A stretch of DNA of 45,807 nucleotides from Weissella oryzae SG25 (GTDB lineage: Bacteria; Bacillota; Bacilli; Lactobacillales; Lactobacillaceae), in contig NZ_DF820497.1 in assembly GCF_000691805.2 (NCBI RefSeq), positions 1 through 45,807 on the forward strand. The letters run 5' to 3'. The notes under the pieces are model-generated. The model saw only the letters and a list, made by a program, of their open reading frames with translations. It was not told where the DNA came from and ran no database searches. Below, piece after piece: positions 26,120 through 35,176 of this stretch (positions are counted from its first letter, which is position 1; each line of letters opens with the position of its first letter). The position numbers and the translations under genes are program-made.

Positions 26120-26121
26120 TG

Positions 26122-26742
26122 CTAGCTCCTTTTCGCAAAATCATCATGCTTCGCTCTGATAATTGCTTCCAGCTCAGCTAAATTCAATGGACTGCCCCAC
26201 TCTGGTCGTTCATTAGTAAATAAATAATCTAAATCCGCACTATCAACCCCAACATTGATATTCTCTGGAATATTAACCATAGAATGATGAATGTGACCAT
26301 GTAAATTAATCGAATTTTTGGTCTGACCAAAGATTAGTGGGTAGTGGGTCAAAAAGAATTGATGTCCGTTAGCCTTTAAAATCAAACCAACATCATGAAA
26401 AACAAACTTATCTTTACCATTAGGTAACTTATAATTAAGTTTTGCCAAAAATTTCAAAAAATTACGCGTATCATGATTTCCCTTAACTAATTGAATCTGA
26501 CCATGTAAGCTTTGTAAAATTTCCAAGACCATTTGATAACCGGTTGTCACTGGCTTGATCTTGTTTAAAAACGCGACATCTCCTAAATGGTAAACCACAT
26601 CATCATCGGTAATTCGTGCATTCCAAGCAGCAATTATGCCTGCATGTAAATCAGCAATTGTATCATAGGGTCTTGGCGAAAAATTTTTACTTTGTAACAA
26701 GACTTCATGATAAAAATGTGTATCCGCTGTAAAATATTCCAT
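26122..26742 (-). CDS. Metallophosphoesterase
   Basis: The 206 residues carry all calcineurin-like motifs: FTADTHFYHE, VYHLGDVAFL, LVKGNHDTRN, FLTHYPLIF and LHGHIHHSM. This subgroup of short cytosolic phosphoesterases has no fixed substrate. The stop is two bases before the yunD start, so it belongs to the same operon, preceded by an unknown gene and an M24 peptidase gene. Confidence 0.88.
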   Translation of the reverse strand: MEYFTADTHFYHEVLLQSKNFSPRPYDTIADLHAGIIAAWNARITDDDVVYHLGDVAFLNKIKPVTTGYQMVLEILQSLHGQIQLVKGNHDTRNFLKFLAKLNYKLPNGKDKFVFHDVGLILKANGHQFFLTHYPLIFGQTKNSINLHGHIHHSMVNIPENINVGVDSADLDYLFTNERPEWGSPLNLAELEAIIRAKHDDFAKRS

Positions 26743-26760
26743 ACTACTCCCCCTACCTGT

Positions 26761-27195
26761 TTACAAATGCCCACTGGTTAAGGTTTTAAGCCATTGATAA
26801 AAATCATCAAAATTTGTTGGAAACTGATTAAGGCCCCAACTACGTTGCATTTCTACTACATCTTGATACTTGATCCGCAAACCCCATTCTTCATTGGTTT
26901 CAGCAACTACCCCTTGATAATTTGGTTGCCAATCACCAACTAGCTCAACCAAACGATTTGTTATGCCTTCCCATTGGAAGGCTACTGGTCGAACAAATTG
27001 CTTATATTTATCAAGGCCCGTTGCTAATTGATTTGAATCAAAGTTCACAGCTGGATCGGCTAAATCTAAAGGCGTCAAATGTTTTTGTCGATCAATTCCT
27101 AATATAAATGCGGTCTGTGCTGTTTTTTTACCATAGAAATAATCAAAACCGCTTATTAGATTACCGCGGTAAAATTCAAAATACTCGACTGTCAT
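26761..27195 (-). CDS. Hypothetical protein in the peptidase-phosphoesterase operon
   Basis: The 144-residue soluble acidic protein has aromatic-rich segments (VEYFEFYRGNLISGFDYFYGKK, FPTNFDDFYQWLK) and no membrane or signal segment. Its ATG lies one base after the M24 peptidase stop, so expression is coupled. No family was recognised. Confidence 0.7.
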   Translation of the reverse strand: MTVEYFEFYRGNLISGFDYFYGKKTAQTAFILGIDRQKHLTPLDLADPAVNFDSNQLATGLDKYKQFVRPVAFQWEGITNRLVELVGDWQPNYQGVVAETNEEWGLRIKYQDVVEMQRSWGLNQFPTNFDDFYQWLKTLTSGHL

Positions 27196-27196
27196 A

Positions 27197-28282
27197 TTAA
27201 CGCTCGATTACGATTAATTCAGTTGGAATTCCAGCAGTCAAGTTCTCACTGCCATCCGCTGTCAAAATGATGTCATCTTCAATTCGTACCCCACCAACAT
27301 TAGCTAGGTAGATACCAGGCTCAATCGTCAATAGCATTCCCTCTGCTAAGATGTCTGCTTCACTAGACCGTGCTGAAATTACTGGGCCTTCATGAATATC
27401 AAGTCCGATTCCATGACCAGTTGCATGATTAAAGGCCTCACCATAACCAGCCTCCGTGATTACCTGCCGTGCTACGGCATCCAAATCCTTAGCCAACATA
27501 CCTGGCTTAGCCGCCGCAATGGTTGCATCTAGGGCTTGCTTTGTAACCGTATAAATCTCCTTAGCTTCAGGTGCTAGTTCACCAAAAGCTAAAGTCCGGG
27601 TGATATCTGATGTATACCCATCAACATAATAACCAAAGTCAATTGTGACTAAATCGCCCTTTTCAATTACCTTATCTGTTGACGTACCATGTGGCAAGGC
27701 ACTACGGTAACCAGATGCAACGATTGTATCAAAGGATGGCTTTTCGGCACCCTTGCTCTTAATGATTTGATCCAATAGATTTGCAACTTCCCGTTCAGTC
27801 ATACCAACATGCAAGGCTGGCAATAACTCATTAAAGGCCGCCACTGAAACGTCTGCTGCTTTGCGTAACTTTGCAAGCTCAGCTGTTTCTTTAACTTCCC
27901 GAATCATCTCCAACAAAGCTGGGATTGGAGCAATATCTTCGCCATCAAAAGTTTCATCAATTACATCAAAATCACGATAGCTAATTGTATCTTCAAAGCC
28001 TAACCGGGCAATACCGAAGCGCTTAGCCGCAACCATCGCAACCCCAAAATAATCACGGGTAATTAATAGTTCAACCCCAGCTGGTAAATTATCACGGTAG
28101 GCTTCTTCATACCGTCCATCCGTGATCAATGCTGCTTTATCTGCACCAACTAAGACAACGCCATCGCCATTCCCGCCTTCAAAGCCGGTCAGGTATTTCA
28201 TATTAGTGCCATCTGTTACTAATAAGCCATCAATCTCAAGCTTATCAAAAGTCTGCCTTACTAAATCTAAACGTGATGTCAT
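27197..28282 (-). CDS. Xaa-Pro aminopeptidase/dipeptidase, M24B family
   Basis: A 361-residue proline peptidase (PepP/PepQ type). The creatinase-like N-terminal domain (about 1-130) is followed by the pita-bread catalytic domain. All five metal ligands are visible: D in VTIDFGYYVDG, D in TSDITRT, H in ATGHGIGLDIHEG, E in LLTIEPGIYL and E in GGVRIEDDI. Length and sequence do not decide between aminopeptidase P and prolidase. First gene of the leftward operon that continues to the HAD gene at 23329. Confidence 0.93.
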   Translation of the reverse strand: MTSRLDLVRQTFDKLEIDGLLVTDGTNMKYLTGFEGGNGDGVVLVGADKAALITDGRYEEAYRDNLPAGVELLITRDYFGVAMVAAKRFGIARLGFEDTISYRDFDVIDETFDGEDIAPIPALLEMIREVKETAELAKLRKAADVSVAAFNELLPALHVGMTEREVANLLDQIIKSKGAEKPSFDTIVASGYRSALPHGTSTDKVIEKGDLVTIDFGYYVDGYTSDITRTLAFGELAPEAKEIYTVTKQALDATIAAAKPGMLAKDLDAVARQVITEAGYGEAFNHATGHGIGLDIHEGPVISARSSEADILAEGMLLTIEPGIYLANVGGVRIEDDIILTADGSENLTAGIPTELIVIER

Positions 28283-28372
28283 ATTATTTACCTCATTTTT
28301 CTTTACCTATGATTATAACAATTATTCCCCATAAAGACTTGCAAAGTTTAATCTAGCAACTAAAGCCTAACT

Positions 28373-29212
28373 TTAGATACCAAAAGTACCACCATGCACC
28401 TCAGTTACATTGGTTGTGACAATGAAGGCCGTTTCATCAATATCGTGAATCAGTCTTAATAGATGTGCGTAACTACTATTATCAACCATCACCATTAACA
28501 TTTCACGGTTATTATCAGTATAACCACCTTGTACGTTGAATACCGTTAAGCTATGCGCCTCATTTAATAACATCGTCCGAATTTCTGGTAATTTATCATT
28601 ACTCATAATTGTAACTTGATGTTTTAAATCGAGGCCTGTTTCAATATAACGCATAACCAAAGACGTAATTACCAAAGAAAACGCTGCTAGGAAGAAAGCA
28701 TTTGTACCGGCAACCAATAAGTTAAATGCAGTCACAATTAAATCAATGGCCAATAGTGATTTAGCAGGATTAATCCGCCAATATTTCTTTAAAATCATTG
28801 GTGGTACCGTTGTACCACCACTCGATGCTTCAAACCGATACAAAATTGCAACTCCCGTCGCAAAGACCGCCCCGCCAATAATTACAGCTAAAACCGGGTC
28901 TTCAACTAACTTAAAACTGGGTGTAATAAAGAGCAGCAACGGTAGCATGAAACTACCAAAGATAATATTGCGCACAGTTCTACGATTCAAAAAAATTGCT
29001 GCAATAATAATCATGAAAATATTAATTACCAAAACAGTTAAGGCTCGACTAATGCCAAAAGTTGCGTCTAACAAAATTGCGATTCCAGTGGCTCCACCCG
29101 CTGCAACCTCAATTGGTGCGTAAAAAAAGTTAATGGCAATGGCAATTAATTCCAAAGCCACAATGATTGCTAATAGTTGAAACCAAAGTTGTTTGCTAAG
29201 TCTTTTTTTCAT
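28373..29212 (-). CDS. YitT-family membrane protein
   Basis: The 279 residues have five or six N-terminal membrane segments (about 10-190) with the family mark YAPIEVAAGGATGIAILLD and FEASSGGTTVPPMILKK, followed by a cytoplasmic DUF2179 domain (about 195-279, ending VTTNVTEVHGGTFGI). YitT proteins are widespread in Firmicutes; transport has been suggested but the substrate is not established. Single gene. Confidence 0.9.
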   Translation of the reverse strand: MKKRLSKQLWFQLLAIIVALELIAIAINFFYAPIEVAAGGATGIAILLDATFGISRALTVLVINIFMIIIAAIFLNRRTVRNIIFGSFMLPLLLFITPSFKLVEDPVLAVIIGGAVFATGVAILYRFEASSGGTTVPPMILKKYWRINPAKSLLAIDLIVTAFNLLVAGTNAFFLAAFSLVITSLVMRYIETGLDLKHQVTIMSNDKLPEIRTMLLNEAHSLTVFNVQGGYTDNNREMLMVMVDNSSYAHLLRLIHDIDETAFIVTTNVTEVHGGTFGI

Positions 29213-29304
29213 ATTATCTCCCGCTAATTAGTAATTATCCTCTACTAAAACTTTATCATAGAGTCACCTAGCTACCTAATTTCAACTTTACAAGCTCTTA
29301 TTTC

Positions 29305-29340
29305 AAAAAAAACAGTCTTGCTTTACTAGCCAGACTGTTT
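29305..29340 (-). terminator. Terminator of the permease gene
   Basis: AAACAGTCT (29310-29318) and AGACTGTTT (29332-29340), followed on the minus strand by a T-run. Confidence 0.85.
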
Positions 29341-29357
29341 TTCACATTTTAATTTAA

Positions 29358-30692
29358 TTACTTTTTATGCTGCATGTAGAAATAAATTGGTAGACCAAGT
29401 AAGGTCAAGCCCAGGCCAATCATTGCTAAGCTAAATTGACTAATCAAGGTCATGACAACGATGAAAACCCCACCAAGAATCGCAATTAACGGAATCCATG
29501 GGTACAAAGGCACCTTATATGGTCGCGCCAACTCAGGTTCCGTGTGACGTAGACGAATTACCGCAATAAAGACCAAGATGTAAAATAGCCAAATTACGAA
29601 AATTAGCATATCAGTTAATTGATCAAAACCACCTTGGAACATCAACAAAATTGATAGTGCCAATTGGAACAAACCAGCAATATATGGAATTTGGAAGCGA
29701 TTTAACTTAACAAAGTACTTAGAGAAAGGCAAGCTGTTCTCCATTGCCATTGCATAAGGCAACCGCATACCAGTCATTGTGTAACCATTCAAAGTTCCAT
29801 AGATTGAAACCAAAATTCCAATCGTAACCAGCTTACCACCAAGGTCACCGAAAATAATATTCGCTGCATCCATTGGTGTATTCTCATTACCAGCAATCGC
29901 ATGGATTGGTAGCGTGTGTAGGAAAACAAAATTCACAAGCAAATAAATTACCATGATGCCAATCAACCCACCAGCGATTGCCCGTGGCAAGTCACGCGAA
30001 GGGTTCTTCATCTCACCAGCAATATTTCCAACGTGAATCCAGCCATCATAGGCATACATTGTTGCCAATAAACCAGCTCCCATAGCTGTAGCAAAGCCAC
30101 CGGTACCAGCGCCAGCATGAACTGGTAAGATACTAACAGCAACCCCACCGGGCTGTAATAAACCAAAAATAATTATCAAAGCCAATGGAATCAGCTTACA
30201 AAACAAAGTGATTGCTTGGAACTGTCCAGCAACCTTTGACCCCAAAAAGTTAATCCCCGTAACTGACAATAAGGCAATTACGCCGACTGGTACAACTGCA
30301 TTCATCCCCAAATGGAACAGATTAACTACCTGCGTACCAAAGATAATCCCTTTAGCCGCAATACTAGCCGGGAAATAGATAATTACCTGCGCCCAACCTA
30401 GCAAATAACTTGGTAATTTACCATAAGCCCGCTCGATGTAGACTAGCATTCCACCTGTTTCGGGTAATGCTGCCGCTAACTCAGCCCCAGTCAAGCCAGC
30501 CGCAATACTGATTAAACCACCAAAAAGCCAAGCGAACATTGCCATACTTGTTGACCCAGTTCCCTGAGCCACCGCTGATGCTTTAAAGAATACACCAGCC
30601 CCGATTACTGTTCCCATCACCGTTGAAATTGCGGGAATCAAGGTCATCGTCCGCTTTAATTGATTAGGATTTTTTCCTACTTCTTCACTCAT
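29358..30692 (-). CDS. Amino acid permease, APC superfamily
   Basis: A 444-residue transporter with about 12 transmembrane helices. The APC signature is IPAISTVMGTVIGAGVFFKASAVA (helix 1, unwound GxG), with ELAAALPETGGMLVYIERAYG and TMYAYDGWIHVGNIAGEMKNPSRDLPRAI. It resembles the L-type/SteT serine-threonine exchanger group more than the lysine or GABA groups, but the substrate cannot be read from sequence. Single gene with its own terminator. Confidence 0.9.
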   Translation of the reverse strand: MSEEVGKNPNQLKRTMTLIPAISTVMGTVIGAGVFFKASAVAQGTGSTSMAMFAWLFGGLISIAAGLTGAELAAALPETGGMLVYIERAYGKLPSYLLGWAQVIIYFPASIAAKGIIFGTQVVNLFHLGMNAVVPVGVIALLSVTGINFLGSKVAGQFQAITLFCKLIPLALIIIFGLLQPGGVAVSILPVHAGAGTGGFATAMGAGLLATMYAYDGWIHVGNIAGEMKNPSRDLPRAIAGGLIGIMVIYLLVNFVFLHTLPIHAIAGNENTPMDAANIIFGDLGGKLVTIGILVSIYGTLNGYTMTGMRLPYAMAMENSLPFSKYFVKLNRFQIPYIAGLFQLALSILLMFQGGFDQLTDMLIFVIWLFYILVFIAVIRLRHTEPELARPYKVPLYPWIPLIAILGGVFIVVMTLISQFSLAMIGLGLTLLGLPIYFYMQHKK

Positions 30693-30860
30693 AACCTTAC
30701 CTTTTATTCAAAATTTTTATATTATTGTATGCTTTAATTTAGGCATATCAATTGCTCACAAATCTACACAAAAGATAATTTTAGCATTTTTTTTAATTAG
30801 GTGCAAAAGGCACTCCAACAAACTCAGGTTACATGCTCAATTAAAAATAATTTATTAAAT

Positions 30861-30899
30861 AAAAAAGTCGATTAAACTACTTAATAGTTTAATCGACTT
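30861..30899 (-). terminator. Terminator of rplU-rpmA
   Basis: AAGTCGATTAAACTA (30865-30879) pairs perfectly with TAGTTTAATCGACTT (30885-30899), followed by a T-run on the minus strand. Confidence 0.88.
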
Positions 30900-30923
30900 A
30901 ATTAGTCATTGTAAGTAACTACA

Positions 30924-31235
30924 TTACTTAGCAATAATCTCTTTGTACTCGTCGCGTGAAACGACTGATACTTGACGGCGGTCACGGCCCAAACGACCGA
31001 ACTTTACCACACCATCAGTCAAAGCGTACAATGTATCATCGTTTCCACGGCCAACATTTACACCAGGGTAAATATGTGTTCCGCGTTGACGGTAAATGAT
31101 TGATCCAGCCTTAATATCTTGTCCATCAGCACGCTTTGTACCAAGACGACGACCTGCTGAGTCACGACCGTTAGATGATGAACCACCACCCTTGTGGTGT
31201 GAAAGCATCGTCAAGTTAGTCAAATTCAATTGCAT
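30924..31235 (-). CDS. rpmA: 50S ribosomal protein L27 with unusual N-terminal extension
   Basis: The 103-residue L27 ([55 protein letters not shown]) lies by the peptidyl-transferase centre. AGGAGG lies eight bases before the first ATG, so the residues [12 protein letters not shown] before HHKGGG are translated. Most Firmicute L27 proteins carry an extension with an FFA- or MFA-type motif removed by the protease Prp, whose gene usually lies between rplU and rpmA. Here that motif is replaced by TMLS, and only 25 bp separate the two genes. A start at residue 10 (MLSHHK) would give a bacterial-type short N-terminus but has no ribosome binding site. Confidence 0.95.
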   Translation of the reverse strand: MQLNLTNLTMLSHHKGGGSSSNGRDSAGRRLGTKRADGQDIKAGSIIYRQRGTHIYPGVNVGRGNDDTLYALTDGVVKFGRLGRDRRQVSVVSRDEYKEIIAK

Positions 31236-31260
31236 GATTTTATCCTCCTATTCCGATGTC

Positions 31261-31563
31261 TTAGGCAATCGTGTCAATGACAACCTTTGTATATGGTTGA
31301 CGGTGACCTTGCTTAGCATGTGAGTGCTTCTTTGGCTTGTACTTGAAAGTAACAACCTTCTTTTCCTTACCATGCTTCTCAACAGTTCCTGAAACTGAAG
31401 CACCGTCAACGAATGGTGTACCGATCTTGCCGTCAACAAAGACAACCTTATCGAAAACAACCTTTTCGCCTTCAGCAGCATCCAACTTCTCAACGTAAAT
31501 AGCTTCACCAGCAGCAACCTTGTATTGCTTACCACCAGTCTCAATGATTGCATATTCTGCCAT
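31261..31563 (-). CDS. rplU: 50S ribosomal protein L21
   Basis: The 100 residues match L21 over the full length: [24 protein letters not shown] at the start and the C-terminal RNA-binding [21 protein letters not shown]. It is the first gene of the rplU-rpmA pair. The AGGAGG (31575-31580) lies inside a hairpin that reaches the start codon, a candidate autoregulatory leader. Confidence 0.97.
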   Translation of the reverse strand: MAEYAIIETGGKQYKVAAGEAIYVEKLDAAEGEKVVFDKVVFVDGKIGTPFVDGASVSGTVEKHGKEKKVVTFKYKPKKHSHAKQGHRQPYTKVVIDTIA

Positions 31564-31678
31564 GAGTCTGTAGACCTCCTAAATATTATATAAAACTTAG
31601 ACTCACCGTGTCCGCGTAGCTATCACTAGCTAACTTAATACAGGCAACGGGTGGTTGCAGTTTGTGAAAATCCACAAA
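31564..31678 (-). promoter_or_regulatory. Candidate L21 leader
   Basis: TGAGTCT (31563-31569, including part of the start codon) pairs with AGACTCA (31599-31605) and encloses the ribosome binding site. Further upstream are TAGCTA/TAGCTA (31617-31622/31627-31632), GCAAC/GTTGC (31644-31648/31654-31658) and TTTGTG/CACAAA (31661-31666/31673-31678). A chain of hairpins before rplU fits the L21_leader class of ribosomal protein leaders in Firmicutes; assignment by position and structure only. Confidence 0.6.
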
Positions 31679-31901
31679 CACAACTCGATAATTATAACCT
31701 TTCTCTCAACTAATTTCAACTGCTAACACGAATATTTTTTTTACAAATCACCTAAGCTCAACCTTACATTTATCTATATTAATTCAGCCAAAACCATTCA
31801 TTTTGTAGCAATCGTCCCCTCTCTAAGCCGGATAATGTTAAAATATATGTATAAATTCACCCATGTCCTACAGACAATTTGCTAAAGTGAGGAGCTTAAA
31901 A

Positions 31902-32231
31902 ATGAATGATGATATTTTAGTTGTAACTTCGGAAAATATTGCTGGTTATAAAGTTACTAAAACGCTTGGTGAAGTTTTTGGTTTAACAAGTCGCTCACGT
32001 AATTTAGGTTCTGATATTGGACAAGGTCTAAAATCGCTTGTCGGTGGCGAAGTTAAAGGCTACACAAAATTGCAACAATCTGCTCGTGATGAAGCCTTAG
32101 CGCGACTTCGTGATGAAGCACGTAATAAGGGTGCTAATGCTGTCATTATGTTCCGCTTTGATACAACTTCCACCCAAGTTGGTGATTCAGTTACCGCATA
32201 TGGTACAGCTGTTTACATCGAAGCCCTTTAA
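31902..32231 (+). CDS. YbjQ family (UPF0145) protein
   Basis: The ATG at 31902 follows AGGAG; the upstream open frame lacks a site. The 109 residues show DILVVTSENIAGYKVTKTLGEVFG, ARDEALARLRDEARNKGANAVI and the C-terminal AYGTAVYIE, the marks of the UPF0145/YbjQ family, a pentameric beta fold sometimes called heavy-metal-binding. The role is unknown. Single gene ended by a terminator. Confidence 0.9.
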   Translation: MNDDILVVTSENIAGYKVTKTLGEVFGLTSRSRNLGSDIGQGLKSLVGGEVKGYTKLQQSARDEALARLRDEARNKGANAVIMFRFDTTSTQVGDSVTAYGTAVYIEAL

Positions 32232-32238
32232 AATCTTA

Positions 32239-32271
32239 GCTGTTGGTCGTACTCAGGCCAACAGCCTTTTT
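32239..32271 (+). terminator. Terminator of the YbjQ gene
   Basis: GCTGTTGG (32239-32246) and CCAACAGC (32258-32265), followed by CTTTTTATT. Confidence 0.88.
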
Positions 32272-32386
32272 ATTAGGTTACCTTTTCATGCTGCTAGTTC
32301 CTCTACTCTGATTGTAGAAACACTAAATTCTACAAAATTAAATATATACAAGCATTTAGATCCGCCTAAAGCTTAAACAGAAACAA

Positions 32387-32428
32387 AATAAAAACCCCGT
32401 AAAGCCTTTATACAAGGTCTTCACGAGG
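32387..32428 (-). terminator. Terminator of the tRNA-Arg gene
   Basis: CCCCGTAAAGCCTT (32395-32408) pairs with AAGGTCTTCACGAGG (32414-32428) with wobbles, and TTTTTATTTTG follows on the minus strand. Confidence 0.75.
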
Positions 32429-32437
32429 ATAATCAAA

Positions 32438-32511
32438 TGTACCTGGTGGGACTCGAACCCACAACCGCTCGGGTAGAAACCGAGTGCACTATCCAGTTGT
32501 GCTACAGGTAC
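32438..32511 (-). tRNA. tRNA-Arg (TCT)
   Basis: Acceptor GTACCTG/CAGGTAC with discriminator A, anticodon arm CTCGG-TTTCTAC-CCGAG with anticodon TCT, T-loop TTCGAGT. No encoded CCA. A single gene outside the rRNA-linked cluster. Confidence 0.93.
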
Positions 32512-32580
32512 AAGGTTGTGATTACAAAACCACATCCTATTTTACTGTTTTATTTTAAGTTTGGCAAATTAATTATGCAC

Positions 32581-33093
32581 TTATTCAGCTGTTACTAACA
32601 TTTGGCGAATTGTTTGATCAAGTTCTTCACTAGTTAAATGTAACTCAACTAAGCCCAACTTCAAAAATGACCGCCAAGCATGAGCAAAATCGCTTTGGCG
32701 TTTTTGATGATAACTATTCCACAACATCGTTTTAATTCCAACAAACTGATGGGCTAAATTTCTTTGTGGGAAATGCGCGAACTTCGCCAAATCAGCATCT
32801 TCCAAGACCATTAAATGTGTCCATTGCTGTTTATGGCTAATCATCAAAAAAGATAACAAGGCCGTTGCATATAAGTCGATTATTGCTGGTTGGGTCATTT
32901 GGTTTAAGGCCGAATGCTCATTGTTTAAATTAATTGTCTTGCTAGCTAAAATCAACTCACTTAAAGCAACATCCAGATTTAAGTAATCATTTAGTAGTAA
33001 GTCTTTTGGGCCAATTGGTCGCTCCCACTGTCCACTAGCTTGCCGAAAAGCTGGGCGGACAGCTCGCAAATATTCAACAAAATCTAACTTCAT
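32581..33093 (-). CDS. Unknown protein, third gene of a three-gene operon
   Basis: The 170-residue protein is mostly helical (LDFVEYLRAVRPAFRQASGQWERP; LNLDVALSELILASKTINL) without membrane segments. Its ATG overlaps the stop of the gene before it by four bases (ATGA), so translation is coupled. No family recognised. Always read with 33090-34106 and 34108-35007, which suggests a joint function. Confidence 0.75.
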   Translation of the reverse strand: MKLDFVEYLRAVRPAFRQASGQWERPIGPKDLLLNDYLNLDVALSELILASKTINLNNEHSALNQMTQPAIIDLYATALLSFLMISHKQQWTHLMVLEDADLAKFAHFPQRNLAHQFVGIKTMLWNSYHQKRQSDFAHAWRSFLKLGLVELHLTSEELDQTIRQMLVTAE

Positions 33094-34106
33094 CCTTCTT
33101 TTATTCCTCGGGGTTGTAAAATTTGAACTTCAACTTCCGGTCGAATTGGTGTTATCGGGTCAGCAATCAGGCTAGCCGTCTGATTACCAAAAATCAAGCC
33201 ATCGCTCTTAATTGCAATATATTGTCGCTCAACTAGGTACCAAGCACCAATAAAATCATAATCCAAAAGCACGTCCAACCATGACACAGCATCTTTACCA
33301 TCGACTACTTGGAATTGCCAGCGTTGTCCACCAGCAACGGTTGGGTCCGGTACATAAAAAATACGAATCTCGACATTATTATCCAAGACCATCCCCGCAC
33401 CGTCTTTGATTCCTTGCAAAAAGAAGTTACTTTCAGCAGATAAAATAAAGAGTCGGTCTAACATACCAGCTGGCATATCCAATTGCACCAAAGGATACAA
33501 GAAAGTATCCTGGGTTTCTAGAATATTATAGTCAACCGTATAGTCAAATTCTCGTTCTAGATAGCGAGCAAATTGGGTCAATAACTCTGTAAAAACGCGG
33601 ATTTTTGCCGCCGTCGTTTGTTTACGATAGCGCGCCACTAACAAATCAGTTAGTGCATCGGCATTGAAAAGCAACCGTTTAGCACTAGGCTGCCAATAAA
33701 ACAGCCGTAGGCCACTGTTAACTTCAACAAAGTAGGCACCATCGACATTTTGTTGATTGGCTACAACGAATTGGAAAGCCGCTGGCAAATTAATTTCGGC
33801 CGGAATCAACGTTAATTCTTCCCGGTCCTCTGGTGTAAAAATTTCATAGCTATTCAGGCCAGCAAATGACATTAACCGATCTAAAGCAATCATATACATA
33901 TCAGCTGATGAATATTGCCGTGGAACTTTTACCCATTCGTTAGTTAAAGGCCCCTTGCTAAGCTCTTGTAATAAAGGATGAATTCGCTCAGCCGCTTTAG
34001 TCTGCGCTAATTCACGTAAATCATCCGTCATTTTCACCGTCTGCTTAATATCGTCAGTTAATAGGTCAGTATAAGCAACTACCCGTTCTTCCAATAACTT
34101 AGACAT
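33090..34106 (-). CDS. Unknown protein, second gene of a three-gene operon
   Basis: The 338-residue soluble protein has a helical N-terminal part (about 1-65), then a long alpha/beta region with LIPAEINLPAAFQFVVANQQNVDGAYFVEVNSG and LFILSAESNFFLQGIKDGAGMVLDNNVEIRIFYV as fragments. GGAGGTG stands in front of the ATG, one base after the previous stop. No signal peptide, membrane segment or catalytic motif was seen. No family recognised. Confidence 0.75.
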   Translation of the reverse strand: MSKLLEERVVAYTDLLTDDIKQTVKMTDDLRELAQTKAAERIHPLLQELSKGPLTNEWVKVPRQYSSADMYMIALDRLMSFAGLNSYEIFTPEDREELTLIPAEINLPAAFQFVVANQQNVDGAYFVEVNSGLRLFYWQPSAKRLLFNADALTDLLVARYRKQTTAAKIRVFTELLTQFARYLEREFDYTVDYNILETQDTFLYPLVQLDMPAGMLDRLFILSAESNFFLQGIKDGAGMVLDNNVEIRIFYVPDPTVAGGQRWQFQVVDGKDAVSWLDVLLDYDFIGAWYLVERQYIAIKSDGLIFGNQTASLIADPITPIRPEVEVQILQPRGIKEG

Positions 34107-34107
34107 A

Positions 34108-35007
34108 TTACACCTCCGTAACTGGCGCGCTTACAGCCGACGTTGTTTTACCAACGAGAGCAGTTAAGTAGTCTTCATATAATGTGCCTAAAGCTGCTTT
34201 GAAGTTTGCAAAATCACCAAATTCATCGTTAATTGCTTTTTGCTCATAAATTAAAATTGTATCCGCTTTAGAGTAATTCAAAATTTGTGCATTATTCTTC
34301 TCAATTAATTCCGGGGCTTCAAGAGCTTTAGCATCTGCCGCATCTAATTGACTTAATTGCTCTTCAATTTGGCGACGTTCATCTGAATTACCCCGGCCAC
34401 CAAATAGGCCAGCCCGTTGCTCATCAATCGTATTCAATTGACTCATAAGTTGTAGGCGCTTTGCATCCCGCTGCGGTTGTTCATTAATAACCGCTTGAAG
34501 CGCTGCATTTGCTTGGGTCGTTTCTTCGATAATACGTGTATGATACCTTTCATCATGTGCACTAAGGGCAACGGCTTGAACCAACATTTCAAACTCATGA
34601 TCATCAAAAATAAAACTGATTGTTAAAGGATCTAGTAAGCCGAAATAACGTCGATCCCACCAATTACCAAAGTATAATTGGAAAACACCAGTCTTAGCTT
34701 CCTCGTAGAAGAAGAATGGAAAACGTTGGGCTAAGTATTGCACTAACTGCTTACCCAAATGGTGGCTTAATTCATCCTGTAAGTCGTCAACCAGGTGGGC
34801 TAGTTCGCGATTCGAATCAGCCTGCCGTACTTTACGCATAGTTTCGTTATAACGCTTACTATCAAGTAACTCATAGACTAAACGATCATCATTATCATTA
34901 ATTGCTGCTTGAATTTGGCTTAGATAAGTAAGCTTACTTTGAATTTTACTGCCCAATACCTTTTCACCATCAGGCAATTCTGTTGTCAAATATGGTGTTT
35001 TATCCAT
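34108..35007 (-). CDS. Unknown coiled-coil protein, first gene of a three-gene operon
   Basis: The 299 residues contain a globular N-terminal half (to about 165; aromatic segment FPFFFYEEAKTGVFQLYFGNWWDRRYFG) and a predicted coiled coil (about 175-255: RIIEETTQANAALQAVIN, DERRQIEEQLSQLDAADAKAL). AAGGGGA lies before the ATG. The coiled coil suggests assembly with itself or with the two partners. No known domain was recognised. Confidence 0.75.
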   Translation of the reverse strand: MDKTPYLTTELPDGEKVLGSKIQSKLTYLSQIQAAINDNDDRLVYELLDSKRYNETMRKVRQADSNRELAHLVDDLQDELSHHLGKQLVQYLAQRFPFFFYEEAKTGVFQLYFGNWWDRRYFGLLDPLTISFIFDDHEFEMLVQAVALSAHDERYHTRIIEETTQANAALQAVINEQPQRDAKRLQLMSQLNTIDEQRAGLFGGRGNSDERRQIEEQLSQLDAADAKALEAPELIEKNNAQILNYSKADTILIYEQKAINDEFGDFANFKAALGTLYEDYLTALVGKTTSAVSAPVTEV

Positions 35008-35113
35008 GGTCTGTCCCCTTAATCTTGTCTATCCTTATTCTATATCGCCAACTAGGATTAGCAAATAACTTTGTTTAATTCAATGGCGAGCATTATTTTT
35101 ACTTAAGATTCAC

Positions 35114-35162
35114 AAAAAAAACGCTAGAATTTTCAACCCTAAGGTTAAAGATAGCTAACGTT
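35114..35162 (-). terminator. Terminator of glnRA
   Basis: AACGCTAG (35120-35127) and CTAACGTT (35155-35162) plus an inner stem TTCAACC/GGTTAA; a T-run follows on the minus strand. Confidence 0.8.
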
Positions 35163-35176
35163 TATCATCTTTTTAT

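Noticed and set aside
31248-31553. 101-residue minus-strand ORF overlapping rplU
   Set aside because: Shifted frame of rplU; could not be prp, as it has no Prp-like Cys/His motif and fully overlaps L21.
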